Shown: positions 1-9,934 of the stretch, in pieces
Position numbering within the stretch: the first letter of the stretch is position 1
Layout of the letters: the number at the start of each line of letters is the position of its first letter
Assembly: GCA_963746805.1 (NCBI GenBank)
Contig: CAVVCQ010000001.1
Span: 1 to 64,000, forward strand
Direction: 5' to 3'
Origin: DATHTC01 sp963746805
GTDB lineage: Bacteria > Actinomycetota > Thermoleophilia > Gaiellales > Gaiellaceae
DNA length: 64,000 nt
Notes under the pieces: model-generated
Told to the model about the DNA's origin: nothing
Seen by the model: only the letters and a program-made list of their open reading frames with translations
The model's database searches: none
Translations under genes and position numbers: made by a program

Positions 1-298
1 CGCCCCCTCTGTGGGGCGCATCCCCACCGCGTCCTGCACTTTCGAATGGCGCGCGACCTGTCGAGCCTTAGTAACTTGGCGGCTGACGGGTTGGCCGCAG
101 CCCGTCTTGCGGGCCCGCCCGCACCGGCGGCGAGTGACCTCGGAGGCCGAAGCGAGGCCACTCGCCGCCCTCTTTCTGATGCTGGCGTTCGCCTCGTCGT
201 TCGGCGGGGACGAGCCTCGCCGAACGACCATCGACGAAGAAGTGCCCCGCTGCGACCCTCAGCCCTCCTGAAGGGACGAGGCACGGCGCGAGGGAGAG
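1..298. other. Unassigned upstream region with two hairpins
   Basis: No convincing gene is seen before the epimerase at 299. Positions 1-18 form a short hairpin (CGCCCC, 6-nt loop, GGGGCG) that could be the terminator of a gene outside the window. Positions 196-228 form a perfect 11-bp inverted repeat (GTCGTTCGGCG with CGCCGAACGAC, 11-nt loop) about 70 nt before the epimerase start; it could be a terminator or a 5'-UTR structure. Open frames here have no start context or family resemblance. Confidence 0.4.
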
Positions 299-1342
299 AT
301 GAGCGAACAAATGAGACCGTCGGAACCAGCCGAAGTACGGCCGCTTCGTCCGCGCCGAGCGTTGGTGACGGGCGGCGCCGGCTTCATCGGGTCACACCTG
401 TCGGAGATTCTGTTGGACGACGGATGGGAGGTGTTCGCGCTCGATGATCTGTCCACGGGCTCGCGGCTCAACGTCGCGCACCTGCTCGACGATCCGCGCT
501 ACCACCTGGTCGTCGACACGGTGCTGGCGCCGGGCATCGTCAATGAGCTCGTCAACAAATGCGATGTCGTCTTTCACCTCGCCGCTGCCGTCGGCGTTCG
601 ACTCATCGTCGAGCAGCCTGTCCGGACGATCATGACCAACATCCAAGGGACCGAGATCGTCCTCGATCATTGCGCGCGGTTCGGCAAGCGCGTACTCGTC
701 GCTTCAACGAGTGAGGTGTACGGGGACCACCGGGTCGAGCGTCCGCTCGAGGAGAACGACCGGCGTATCTACGGCGCGACGACGCAGCGGCGCTGGGCCT
801 ACGCCGACTCGAAGGCGATGGACGAGTTTCTTGCGCTCGCCTACCACCAAGAGCGCAGCCTCGACTGCGTCATCGTGCGGCTCTTCAACACGGTGGGGCC
901 GAGGCAGAGCTCGCAGTACGGCATGGTCATTCCGCGCTTCGTTGAGCGCGCTCTCGGGTCGCGGCCGCTGGAGATCTTCGGCGACGGCAGCCAAACGCGC
1001 TGCTTCTGCCACGTACAAGACACGATCAGGGCGCTGCGAGACATCATGGACGAGCCGAGCACGACCGGCGAGATCTACAACGTCGGCTCTCATAACCGCA
1101 TCGGGATCCTCGACCTCGCCCGCCGAGTGATCGATTTGACTGGGTCGTCGTCGCGGCTCCGCTACGTCCCCCTCGACGAGGTCTATGGGCACGGGATCGA
1201 GGACATGCTCCATCGGATTCCGGCGATCGACAAGATCGCGGCGGCGGTGGGTTGGCGGCCGCAGCGCGACCTCGACGGGATCCTCGAGGACGTGATCGCC
1301 GAGCGGCGGGGCGACGCAACCGTCAGCGCGGCCTCCGCATAG
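299..1342 (+). CDS. NAD-dependent epimerase/dehydratase (extended SDR)
   Basis: Nucleotide-sugar epimerase or dehydratase of the extended short-chain dehydrogenase family, 347 aa, cytoplasmic. The Rossmann signature TGGAGFIGSH lies near residue 24. A serine-rich STSEVYG segment and the YADSK (YxxxK) catalytic pair follow near residues 135-165. The C-terminal half (IPRFVERAL, GDGSQTRCFCHVQD) resembles the UDP-glucose 4-epimerase and UDP-glucuronate decarboxylase group, but the substrate cannot be assigned. An AGGGAG box lies 2 nt before the ATG at 299; a second in-frame ATG at 311 gives a more usual spacing of about 14 nt, so the first four residues are uncertain. Its place at the head of the EPS locus suggests it supplies a precursor sugar. 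Confidence 0.85.
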   Translation: MSEQMRPSEPAEVRPLRPRRALVTGGAGFIGSHLSEILLDDGWEVFALDDLSTGSRLNVAHLLDDPRYHLVVDTVLAPGIVNELVNKCDVVFHLAAAVGVRLIVEQPVRTIMTNIQGTEIVLDHCARFGKRVLVASTSEVYGDHRVERPLEENDRRIYGATTQRRWAYADSKAMDEFLALAYHQERSLDCVIVRLFNTVGPRQSSQYGMVIPRFVERALGSRPLEIFGDGSQTRCFCHVQDTIRALRDIMDEPSTTGEIYNVGSHNRIGILDLARRVIDLTGSSSRLRYVPLDEVYGHGIEDMLHRIPAIDKIAAAVGWRPQRDLDGILEDVIAERRGDATVSAASA

Positions 1343-1454
1343 CTCGCAAACAGCTGGAAAAAGCTGGTTTTCGTCCCCCCGAACGGCTAGTGCGCGCGGG
1401 GCGAACGCCTGCGATGCTCAAGCGGACGCCGCCGGAGCCCGGCGGAATGCGGCA

Positions 1455-4400
1455 ATGCATCCATTGAGACGCCCGACATACCACACGGTACTGGCAACGC
1501 TCCTCGCGGCATCTTTCGCAGCGGCCGCCGGTGGGGGCGCCGCTCGTGCCGACGCGGGCGAGCCGATCGCAGACGTGACGGCTGGCGCCGTTTACTGGCA
1601 GGATGGCCGCGCGCTGTCGCCACGGGTGGTGGCAAGGACGCGGCGGGCGCACCGGGCGCTGTCGTGGCCGACGTTTGCACCACAACTGGCCGTCGCCCCG
1701 TCGGTGAGGCTCGGGTGGGAGCCGAGCCCGACCGGTGTCTCAGCCGCAGCACCTGCGACTCCAGCTCGAGTCTTTACGGCCCTCACGGCGGCAGGCATCC
1801 GTTCTGACGAGTTCAACTCAACCACGCTCGACACGAGCGTCTGGACGGAAGTCGACCCGCTCGGGGACGTCGGGCTGACGATGACCGGGACGCAGGCGCA
1901 GCTCGGACTCCCAGCCGGCGCCCGCCACGACATCTGGGGCGCCGTCGACGAGGTGCCGCGCCTGATGCAGTCGGCGACGAACGAGGACTTCGAGGTCGAG
2001 GTCAAGTTCGACAGCGCCGTGACGACCGGCTACCAGCTCCAGGGGCTGCTCGTCCAACAGGACGCGGCGAACAAGCTTCGGCTCGAAGTGCACCACGACG
2101 GCGGTGGCGCACACCTTTTCGTCGCCGGGTGGGTCGGTGGGACCTCGAGCACTCTCCACTACTCGAGCGTCCCCGGTGGAGCACCCGTCTACCTCCGGCT
2201 GAAGCGCGTGGGAACCTCGTGGACGTTCAGCTACTCCAACAACGGAATCGCGTGGACGACTGCGCCGAGCTTCAGCTTCCCGATGACGGTCAGCGCGATC
2301 GGTCCGTTCGCCGGCAACAGCGGCGGCCCGCCCCCGGCGTTCACGTCCTCGATCGACTACTTCCGCGAGGTGACGCCCGCTCCGCCGGCGGCCGACACGA
2401 CCCCGCCCGTGATCAGCGCTGTCTCTGCGTCGGCGAGCGGCGTCGGCGCCGTGGTCACGTGGACGACGGACGAAGCGTCGACGACGCGCGTCGACTCCGG
2501 CACGAGCAGCGCGTACGGGACGACGATCTCGGCCTCGGGCTCCACGACGTCGCACCGGGTCACGCTCGCGGCGCTCGCCTGCGGGACGTCCTACCACTAC
2601 GAGGCCCGCTCGACGGACGCCGCCGGCAACGAGGGACGCTCGGGCGACCGGACCTTCACGACCGCGGCGTGCCCGTCCGCGATGAGCTCCGACGAGTTCA
2701 ACGCGGGCACGCTGAACGCTGGCCTCTGGACGTTCGTCGACCCCGTCGGCGATTCCTCGACCTCGATGAGCGGGTCGGAGGCCGTCCTGTCGGTTCCGGC
2801 AGGCCGCGGGCACGATTTCTGGACCGGCGTCGACGGGCTCGCGCGTCTCGCCCAGGCCGCGCCGAACACGAACTTCGAGGTCGAGGCCAAGTTCAACAGC
2901 GGCGTCTCGGCGGGGTATCAGATGCAGGGCCTGCTCGTGCAGCAGGACGCCGCGAACGGTCTCCGGCTCGAGGTGCACCACGACGGCGCCGGGGCGCATC
3001 TCTTCGCGGCCGGCCTCACCGACGGCACCGCGAGCACGCTCCACTACTCGAACGTCGCCGCTGCTGCGAGCGTCTATCTGCGCCTGAAGCGCACGGGCAA
3101 CTCGTGGACGTTCTCGTACTCGAGCGACGGCACCTCGTGGACCTCGACGACCTTCACGCGCGCGATGACGGTGCGCAGCGTCGGCCCGTTCGCTGGAAAT
3201 AGCGGCAGTTCTCCGCCGACGTTTTCGGCACGCGTCGACTACTTCCGGGTCGTCCCGGCCGACAACGCCGCGCCGGTGCTCAGCGCGATGTCCGCGACCG
3301 CCGGGCCGATCGGCGCCGAGGTGACGTGGACGACCAACGAACCGGCGAGCTCACGCGTCGACTACGGCGCGACGGCCTCCTACGGGTCGACTGCGTCGCG
3401 CTCGGACCAGACGACGGGGCACAGCGTCTCGCTGACCGGCCTTGCGTGCGCGACCACCTACCACTACGAGATCCGCTCGACCGACGCCTCCGGGAACGAG
3501 GCGCGGTCCGGCGACCGGACGTTCACGACGAGGGCATGTCCGACCTCGCTGTCCTCCGACGAGTTCAACGCGTCGGCGCTCGACACGACGCTGTGGTCCC
3601 ACGTCGACCCGGTCGGCGACACCGGCCTCGCACTCAACGGCTCGCAGGCGATCTTCACGCTACCCGGTGGAAGCCGGCACGACCTCTGGACTGGCGCCGA
3701 CGAGGTTCCGCGCCTGCTCCAGGCGGCGCCCGACGAAGACTTCGACGTCGAGGTCAAGTTCGACACCACCCCGAACACCGGTTACCAGATGCAGGGCCTG
3801 CTCGTGCAGCAGGACGCGGCCAACCTGCTCCGCATCGAGGTTCACCACGACGGGACCGCAACCAGACTGTTCGTGGGCGGCTTCACCGGCGGGGCCGCCG
3901 CGATGCTCCACGACGCGAGTATCGGCTCCGGCGCCAACGTCTATCTGAGGCTCCGGCGCAAGGGCTCGACCTGGACGCTTCGCCACTCGACCAACGGGAC
4001 TACGTGGACGACGATCACGTTCTCCAAGGCGCTCGTCGTCCGCGCGGTCGGTCCTTTCGCGGGCAACAGCGGCAACACGCCGCCGGCGTTCGAGGCCCGG
4101 CTCGACTACTTCCGTTACATCCCGCCGGATCGGACTCCGCCACTCCTCAACGGGATCGCCGCGGCCCCGAGTGCGATCTCCGCGGACGTGACGTGGACGA
4201 CTGACGAGCCCGCGACGTCGGCAGTCGCCTACGGCACGACGACGGCCTACTCCGGCGGCGTAGCGACCGTCGCGGGCGAGCGGACGGCGCATCACGTGCT
4301 TCTCCACGGGCTCCGCTGCGCGACGCAGTACCACTTCCAGGTTCGCTCGACCGACGTGGAGGGCAACGCGGCGGCGTCGACCGATCGGACGTTCACGACC

Positions 4401-7274
4401 GCGGCCTGCCCGGCGGCACTGTTCAGCGATGAGTTCAACACGGCCACCTTCGATCCCGGTCTCTGGGCGTTCTACAACCCCCTCGGCGACGCGAGCGCGG
4501 TCGCAAATGGTTCGCACGCCGTGATTTCGGTGCCGGCAGGCACCGTCCACGACGTCTGGACCGGAAGCGACACGGTGCCTCGGCTCCTCCAGGCCGCCCC
4601 GGATGTGCCGTTCGAGGTCGAAGCGAAGTTCGACAGCCAAGTGACGAACCAGTACCAGCAGCAGGGAATCGTGGTCGAGCAGGACGCCCAGAACCTGCTC
4701 CGGTTGGAGATCCATTCCGAGGGAGGTGCGACGAAGCTCTTCATTGCGTCGATCACGAACGGCACCGCCGACGTGAAGGCGCATCGCACCGTGCCGGCTT
4801 CCCCGACGAGCTACTTGCATGTGCGCCGCACGGGCGCGAACTGGAGCGTCGGATACTCGATCGACGGCGAGTCGTACATCACCGTCCCGTTCACGCAGAC
4901 GTTCACCCCGACCGCGATCGGCCCGTTCGCGGGCAACGCCGGGTCGTCGCCCCCGGCGTTCAGCGGCCAGATCGACTACTTCCGCGTCGTACCGCCGCCG
5001 CCGCCCGACACGACGCCACCGGTCATCACCTCGGCTGCGGCGCTCGCGCATCAGGTATCGGCGACGATCACGTGGTCGACGGACGAAGCGTCCTCGTCAA
5101 GGGTCGATTCGGGAACGACCACCGCGTACGAGCGCGCGCCCGTCACGAGCTCGACTCCGGTGACGGCCCACCGGCTGCGCCTCACGGGCCTCGCGTGCGC
5201 GACCACATACCACTATCGAGTCCGTTCGACGGACGCTGCCGGAAACGACGCGATCTCGACCGACCGGACGTTCTCGACGCCGGCGTGCACGAGTGGCCCG
5301 GACATCGCCGTCTTCGGCGGGGCGAGCCAGGCGTTCGGTGCCGTGGGCGTGCCGCAGCGGTGGGTGAACATCCTCGGGAACGTCGAGGACCCGAACGGCG
5401 TCAGCACGCTCTCGTATCGCCTCAACGGCGGCAACGTGCTGCCGCTGAGCATCGGGCCGACGGACGATCGACTGGTCTATCCCGGAGACTTCAACGTTGA
5501 GCTCGCCACCGCTGAGCTCCTTCCCGGCACGAACAACGTTTCGATCACGGCCGTGGACAGCGGAGGGAATTCGACGACCCGACAGGTCCAGTTCGACTGG
5601 CAGGGAAACACGAACGCCGTGCCGTCCACGAGCGGCCCCGTCCTCGTTGCCGTCGCACATCCCGACGACGAGGCGCTCGGCATGGCCGGCGTCATCAGTC
5701 GCGCACGCGCGGCCGGACGCCGCGTCTACGTTGCCATCGTGACCAATGGTGACTACGGGGCGGGCGGGTCGTCCACGACCTACTGCGGCGCTGCAGCCGG
5801 AAGCGAGGCCGGTGCCGCGGGATACGGGCTCATGCGTGACGGCGAGGCGCTCAGCGCGCTCTCGCTGCTCGGGCTCCACCGGACCTCGAGTCTCGCGACG
5901 ACCGACATCATCTTCCTCGGGTACCCGGACAACCGTCTCGTCGACGTCGCGGCATCGGGTGGGCCGTGGACGGGTGACGCAACCGGGCTTCACCGCACCT
6001 ATGCGGAGGACGGCGACGGGTCGATCGCGACGTGCAACGGAGACTTCAGGTACCTCCTGAGCGGTCACCACTCGGACCTGTCGGCGCCCGCGCTCGCGGC
6101 CGACCTCGAGGCACTTCTCGACGTCACGGCGCCGACGGATGTGTACACCCACGCCGAGTTCGACGGGAACCAGGACCACGTCAAGGTCTTCTCGTCGCTG
6201 GCGGCGGCGATCGTCCGCAAGGGGCTGAACGTCCGCGTCCATTCGACGCTCATCCACCCCGAAGGGACGTCCGGTTGTCAGCCGCTCTCGGCCGAGCAGT
6301 GGCCCAACCCCGCTCTGCAGAACAACAATCCGTTCGCACGGTTCACTCCGGCCCTGAACGTGACCGCACCGCCGACGCCGGCGTGTTCGGCGGCCCCGAC
6401 CGGAACGAGCTGGGGTCCCCAGGGCGCCCCCAACGAGCTCGTCGAGGTCCCGGCCGCGATGCAGACCACGTCCGAGTCGACCAATCTCAAGTGGCAGGTG
6501 CTCTCGCGCTACGCGAGCCAGATCGACTGTTCGAACCCGAGCGACTACCACCCGAACTGCGGCTACATGCGCGCGTTCGTGAAGAGGAACGAGTTCTTCT
6601 GGATGCGGACCTACAGCCCGCCGAAGCCGTGGCCGCTCCCGTACTCGGCCCACTGGACGAGCGCAGCGTCGGCGTCGCAACTCGCACAGATCATCGATGG
6701 GCAGTGGACGTATGACGGTCGCGGCGTCAGGCCGGTCTCGACGGGCTTCGATCGCCTGCTGACGCTGGGCGGCATGAACTGGATCGACTACGAGGTGACG
6801 GCACAGATCGCGTTCAACTCGTTCGACCAGTCCAACCCGCTGATCGGCTCGGGGGCGGGACTTGCACTCGGCTGGCAGGGCCATTCGGACTGGGGCCAGC
6901 CGCGCTTCGGACACCCGTCGGGCGGTATCTGCCTCTACGCCTGGGACTCAGCCGACCCGAACTTCTTCAAGCTCCAGTTCGGCTACAGCCCAGGCCCGGC
7001 GAACGACATCGTGCTGGCGAAGACGTTCCTGGACCTGCCGCTCGGCGCCATGCACACGATGCGGTTCCGGGAGCGCGACCTCGGAACCGGGTACACGAAG
7101 TACAGCTGCAAGATCTGGCGAAGCGACAAGCCGGAGCCCTCGGCCTGGATGCTTCAGGTCGACGTTCCCCATTGGTCGGGCGAGACCGCCATCCATCCTG
7201 GTTCGGTCGTCCTCGTCGCCCACAACGCCGACGCGACCTTCGGCGACGTCAGCATCGCGCCAGTGACTGGCTAG
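1455..7274 (+). CDS. Giant secreted PIG-L deacetylase with ConA-like/FN3 modules
   Basis: 1939-aa exported protein. Residues 1-32 are a signal peptide with an Ala-rich h-region. Four tandem modules follow, each an approx. 190-aa beta-sandwich starting SDEFN...LW (about residues 117, 411, 701 and 990; similar to DUF1349/concanavalin-A-like lectin folds) and an approx. 95-aa FN3-like domain starting D-x-TPP (about 314, 603, 892 and 1185). A short beta domain starts near 1280. A PIG-L/LmbE de-N-acetylase domain starts near 1392 with the metal-binding motif AHPDDE near 1400. A further ConA-like domain closes the C-terminus (about 1775-1939). PIG-L enzymes remove N-acetyl groups from amino sugars; here the lectin-like modules may hold the enzyme on extracellular polysaccharide. 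The module repeats make the DNA repetitive with a period of about 870 bp. The substrate is not known. Confidence 0.85.
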   Translation: MHPLRRPTYHTVLATLLAASFAAAAGGGAARADAGEPIADVTAGAVYWQDGRALSPRVVARTRRAHRALSWPTFAPQLAVAPSVRLGWEPSPTGVSAAAPATPARVFTALTAAGIRSDEFNSTTLDTSVWTEVDPLGDVGLTMTGTQAQLGLPAGARHDIWGAVDEVPRLMQSATNEDFEVEVKFDSAVTTGYQLQGLLVQQDAANKLRLEVHHDGGGAHLFVAGWVGGTSSTLHYSSVPGGAPVYLRLKRVGTSWTFSYSNNGIAWTTAPSFSFPMTVSAIGPFAGNSGGPPPAFTSSIDYFREVTPAPPAADTTPPVISAVSASASGVGAVVTWTTDEASTTRVDSGTSSAYGTTISASGSTTSHRVTLAALACGTSYHYEARSTDAAGNEGRSGDRTFTTAACPSAMSSDEFNAGTLNAGLWTFVDPVGDSSTSMSGSEAVLSVPAGRGHDFWTGVDGLARLAQAAPNTNFEVEAKFNSGVSAGYQMQGLLVQQDAANGLRLEVHHDGAGAHLFAAGLTDGTASTLHYSNVAAAASVYLRLKRTGNSWTFSYSSDGTSWTSTTFTRAMTVRSVGPFAGNSGSSPPTFSARVDYFRVVPADNAAPVLSAMSATAGPIGAEVTWTTNEPASSRVDYGATASYGSTASRSDQTTGHSVSLTGLACATTYHYEIRSTDASGNEARSGDRTFTTRACPTSLSSDEFNASALDTTLWSHVDPVGDTGLALNGSQAIFTLPGGSRHDLWTGADEVPRLLQAAPDEDFDVEVKFDTTPNTGYQMQGLLVQQDAANLLRIEVHHDGTATRLFVGGFTGGAAAMLHDASIGSGANVYLRLRRKGSTWTLRHSTNGTTWTTITFSKALVVRAVGPFAGNSGNTPPAFEARLDYFRYIPPDRTPPLLNGIAAAPSAISADVTWTTDEPATSAVAYGTTTAYSGGVATVAGERTAHHVLLHGLRCATQYHFQVRSTDVEGNAAASTDRTFTTAACPAALFSDEFNTATFDPGLWAFYNPLGDASAVANGSHAVISVPAGTVHDVWTGSDTVPRLLQAAPDVPFEVEAKFDSQVTNQYQQQGIVVEQDAQNLLRLEIHSEGGATKLFIASITNGTADVKAHRTVPASPTSYLHVRRTGANWSVGYSIDGESYITVPFTQTFTPTAIGPFAGNAGSSPPAFSGQIDYFRVVPPPPPDTTPPVITSAAALAHQVSATITWSTDEASSSRVDSGTTTAYERAPVTSSTPVTAHRLRLTGLACATTYHYRVRSTDAAGNDAISTDRTFSTPACTSGPDIAVFGGASQAFGAVGVPQRWVNILGNVEDPNGVSTLSYRLNGGNVLPLSIGPTDDRLVYPGDFNVELATAELLPGTNNVSITAVDSGGNSTTRQVQFDWQGNTNAVPSTSGPVLVAVAHPDDEALGMAGVISRARAAGRRVYVAIVTNGDYGAGGSSTTYCGAAAGSEAGAAGYGLMRDGEALSALSLLGLHRTSSLATTDIIFLGYPDNRLVDVAASGGPWTGDATGLHRTYAEDGDGSIATCNGDFRYLLSGHHSDLSAPALAADLEALLDVTAPTDVYTHAEFDGNQDHVKVFSSLAAAIVRKGLNVRVHSTLIHPEGTSGCQPLSAEQWPNPALQNNNPFARFTPALNVTAPPTPACSAAPTGTSWGPQGAPNELVEVPAAMQTTSESTNLKWQVLSRYASQIDCSNPSDYHPNCGYMRAFVKRNEFFWMRTYSPPKPWPLPYSAHWTSAASASQLAQIIDGQWTYDGRGVRPVSTGFDRLLTLGGMNWIDYEVTAQIAFNSFDQSNPLIGSGAGLALGWQGHSDWGQPRFGHPSGGICLYAWDSADPNFFKLQFGYSPGPANDIVLAKTFLDLPLGAMHTMRFRERDLGTGYTKYSCKIWRSDKPEPSAWMLQVDVPHWSGETAIHPGSVVLVAHNADATFGDVSIAPVTG

Positions 7275-7301
7275 GCGCGGTATCCGCGAAGATCCGTACG
7301 G

Positions 7302-8576
7302 ATGAAGATCGCTTTCGTGACACAGCCGGGGCACAAGGTGCTTCCGGCGGCCGGGTCGCTCGAGATTTGGACCGAGAACGTCGCTCGCCGGCTCGCCGAG
7401 CGTCACGAGGTGACGGTCTACGCGAGCGCGCCCGCCGACCGAGTTGTCACTGAGGAAGGCGTGCGCCACGAGCTCGTCCGCCACGACCGCGACGGTCTGA
7501 TCCATCGGATCGGACGCGGCGCCTATCGCCTCCTCCCGGCGGACCTCGCGTTCTTCTCGTCGATGTTGCATCCGCTCGGGTACTGGACTCGGCTCGGCCG
7601 CGACCTCCGTCGCGAACGGCCCGACGTCGTGCACGTCTTCAACTACTCGCAGGCGATCCCGCTGCTGAGGCGGTTCGTGCCCTCCGCGAAGTTCGTGCTG
7701 CACATGCAGTGCGAATGGCTGACGCAGCTGAACCGCGGCATGATCGACCGCCGGCTCGCCAAGACCGACCTGATGGTCGGCTGCAGCGACCACATCACAT
7801 CCGGCGTGATCCGACGGTTCCCGCGGCACGCCGACCGGTGCGTGACGATCTACAACGGTGTGGACGTCGATGCTCTGGCGACCGCTCCGCTCCCTTCCCC
7901 GCAGGGCCGGCCGCTCCGGCTGCTGAATCTCGGCCGAGTCTCGCCCGAGAAGGGGATCCATGTCCTCGTCGAGGCGTTCAATAGGCTGAGCCGGGAGTAC
8001 CCGCAGCTCGAGCTCGTCATTGTCGGGGACGACGCTGTCGTGCCGGTCGAGATGGCTGTGAAGATCGCCGAGGACCCGCTCGTCCAGGCGCTCGGCCGCT
8101 TCTACGACGATGACTACCCGGCGCTCGTTCGCGCGCAGCTGACGAGCGAGTCCGCGGCCCGCGTGACGTTCGTCGGACGCGTCGAGCATGCGGAGACGCA
8201 GCGCTTCTACCGGGAAGCCGACATCTTCGTCTTCCCGTCGATCTTCGAGTCGTTCGCGATCCCCCCGGTCGAGGCAATGGCGGCCGGTCTACCCGTCGTC
8301 GCGAGTCGGGTCGGTGGCATCCAGGAAACGCTGGTCGACGACGCGACGGGGATCTTCGTCCAACGTGAAGACGCCGAAGAGTTGGCCGCCGCGATCCGGC
8401 GACTGCTTGACGACGCGGACCTTCGGCGGCGATTCGGTGAGGCCGGTCGCGCGCGGGCGCGTGCGATGTTCGCGTGGCCGCGAATCGCGGCGGACGTCGA
8501 GGAGACGTTCGGGCGTCTCGCGGAGAGCCGGGTCGCTGGGCAGGGCCGTAGGGCCGACCTCGTCGACCTGGCATAG
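7302..8576 (+). CDS. Glycosyltransferase family 4
   Basis: 424-aa GT-B retaining glycosyltransferase, cytoplasmic or membrane-associated. The N-terminal domain starts MKIAFVTQPGHKV. The C-terminal nucleotide-sugar domain begins near residue 205 (LNLGRVSPEKGIHVLVEAF), with the EX7E donor motif in FESFAIPPVEAMAAGLPVV near residue 316. It lies 27 nt after the PIG-L protein in the same direction and probably shares its transcript. An insert between the GRVSPEKG segment and the FVGRVEH strand, rich in Asp and Tyr, is somewhat longer than in typical WcaC/RfaB-type enzymes. Donor and acceptor cannot be read from sequence. Confidence 0.9.
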   Translation: MKIAFVTQPGHKVLPAAGSLEIWTENVARRLAERHEVTVYASAPADRVVTEEGVRHELVRHDRDGLIHRIGRGAYRLLPADLAFFSSMLHPLGYWTRLGRDLRRERPDVVHVFNYSQAIPLLRRFVPSAKFVLHMQCEWLTQLNRGMIDRRLAKTDLMVGCSDHITSGVIRRFPRHADRCVTIYNGVDVDALATAPLPSPQGRPLRLLNLGRVSPEKGIHVLVEAFNRLSREYPQLELVIVGDDAVVPVEMAVKIAEDPLVQALGRFYDDDYPALVRAQLTSESAARVTFVGRVEHAETQRFYREADIFVFPSIFESFAIPPVEAMAAGLPVVASRVGGIQETLVDDATGIFVQREDAEELAAAIRRLLDDADLRRRFGEAGRARARAMFAWPRIAADVEETFGRLAESRVAGQGRRADLVDLA

Positions 8577-8617
8577 CCCGACTGCCGGCCCGCTGGGGAA
8601 GGGCGAGAATCCGACCC

Positions 8618-9934
8618 GTGCGCACGGTCATGCTCCTCGCGTTCCACTATCCGCCGATCGGTGGAGCCGGCGTCCAGCGGAACGTCCAGCTCACCAGGCG
8701 CCTGCCCGACCTGGGGTATCGGCCGGTCGTCGTCACGGGTCCCGGGGCGCCCGAGTACCGGTGGACGCCGGACGACCGATCGCTCGTGCCGGGAAGCGGG
8801 GCGGCGGTCCGCCGACTTAACGGGCCCGAGCCTCCGCACGGGGCGCGGTGGGAGGGACGATTCGAGCGCTGGCTGCGGCTACCGACGCGGTGGCAGCGCT
8901 GGTGGCGGGACGGGATCCTCGAGGGCGCGGTCTCGATCCCGGAGGGCGTCGACCTCGTCCATGCCTCCCTCCGTCCGTATTCGACGGCGGGAACGGCGAT
9001 GGCGGTCGCCCGGTTGCTCAAGTGCCCGCTCATCCTCGACCTGGAGGATCCGTGGGCGCTCGACGAGATGATGGTCTACCCAACGCGGCTCCATCGCCGC
9101 CTCGAGCTCCGGAGGATGGGTCACGTGCTGGCGGCCGCCGACGCGGTCGTGATGAACACGGAGGAGGCGGCGAGACGGGTCCTCGAGACGTTTCCGCGGC
9201 TCCGGCCTACGCACGTCCGGGCGATCCCGAACGCGTTCGACCCCGAGGCGTTCGCCCAGGCTCCCTCGCAGCGGACCGACGATCGCTTCCGGATCGTCCA
9301 CACAGGCTCGATGCACGTGGACGCGGGCCGAAGGCACCGTGAGGCCGGATCGATCCGGCGGGCCCTGGGCGGCTCCGTCGAGGGCGTCGACTTCCTGCCG
9401 CGGTCTCACGTCTTCCTGGTCGAGGCGCTGGACCGACTCTTCGCGTCCAGGCCCGATCTTCGCGAGCTGGTCGAGCTGCAGTTCGCAGGCGTGCTGACGC
9501 CGTCAGAGCGAGAGGATCTCGAGCGAACGGCGTCCACCGTCGTGCACGGGTTTCTTCCGCACGCCGACACGGTGGCGCTCATCCGCTCGGCCGATCTGCT
9601 CTTCCTCCCGATGCACGACCTGCCGATGGGGCGGCGGGCCACGATCGTCCCGCACAAGACGTACGAGTACGTCGCCTCGGGACGGCCGATCCTCGCCGCC
9701 GTGCCCGACGGCGATGCACGCGACCTTCTCGCTGCCTGCGGCACGGCGCACCTCTGTCGGCCGACCGACGTGGCCGCGATGGCGGCGATCCTCGAGCAAG
9801 AGCTCGATCGCTGGCGGGGTGGGATACGCCCTCCGGACTCCGACGCGGCCGTCGTGACGCGCTGCGAGGCCGATCGACTCGCGGACGACATCGCAGAGCT
9901 CTACGACGAGGTTCTCGCTCGCGGAACGCGCTAG
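8618..9934 (+). CDS. Glycosyltransferase (GT-B, family 4-like)
   Basis: 438-aa GT-B protein with a GTG start. The N-terminus (FHYPPIGGAGVQRNVQL) is typical of exopolysaccharide GT4 enzymes that act on lipid-linked acceptors. The central LILDLEDPWALDEM segment matches the group that carries D-x-x-DPW in the acceptor domain. The C-terminal donor domain has HGFLPHADTVALIRSADLLFLPM and PHKTYEYVASGRPILA, where KTYEY-ASG replaces the classical EX7E loop. It follows the previous GT by 41 nt. Its 3' end overlaps the 3' end of the flippase on the other strand by 4 nt (tail to tail). Confidence 0.87.
   Translation: MRTVMLLAFHYPPIGGAGVQRNVQLTRRLPDLGYRPVVVTGPGAPEYRWTPDDRSLVPGSGAAVRRLNGPEPPHGARWEGRFERWLRLPTRWQRWWRDGILEGAVSIPEGVDLVHASLRPYSTAGTAMAVARLLKCPLILDLEDPWALDEMMVYPTRLHRRLELRRMGHVLAAADAVVMNTEEAARRVLETFPRLRPTHVRAIPNAFDPEAFAQAPSQRTDDRFRIVHTGSMHVDAGRRHREAGSIRRALGGSVEGVDFLPRSHVFLVEALDRLFASRPDLRELVELQFAGVLTPSEREDLERTASTVVHGFLPHADTVALIRSADLLFLPMHDLPMGRRATIVPHKTYEYVASGRPILAAVPDGDARDLLAACGTAHLCRPTDVAAMAAILEQELDRWRGGIRPPDSDAAVVTRCEADRLADDIAELYDEVLARGTR

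Noticed and set aside
1378..1390. Fifth CTAGCC palindrome before the PIG-L gene
   Set aside because: Only one arm and part of the spacer match; kept as a half site, not as a feature.
5097..6914. 605-codon minus-strand frame opposite the PIG-L gene
   Set aside because: Shadow of the real gene; no start signal and no family pattern.
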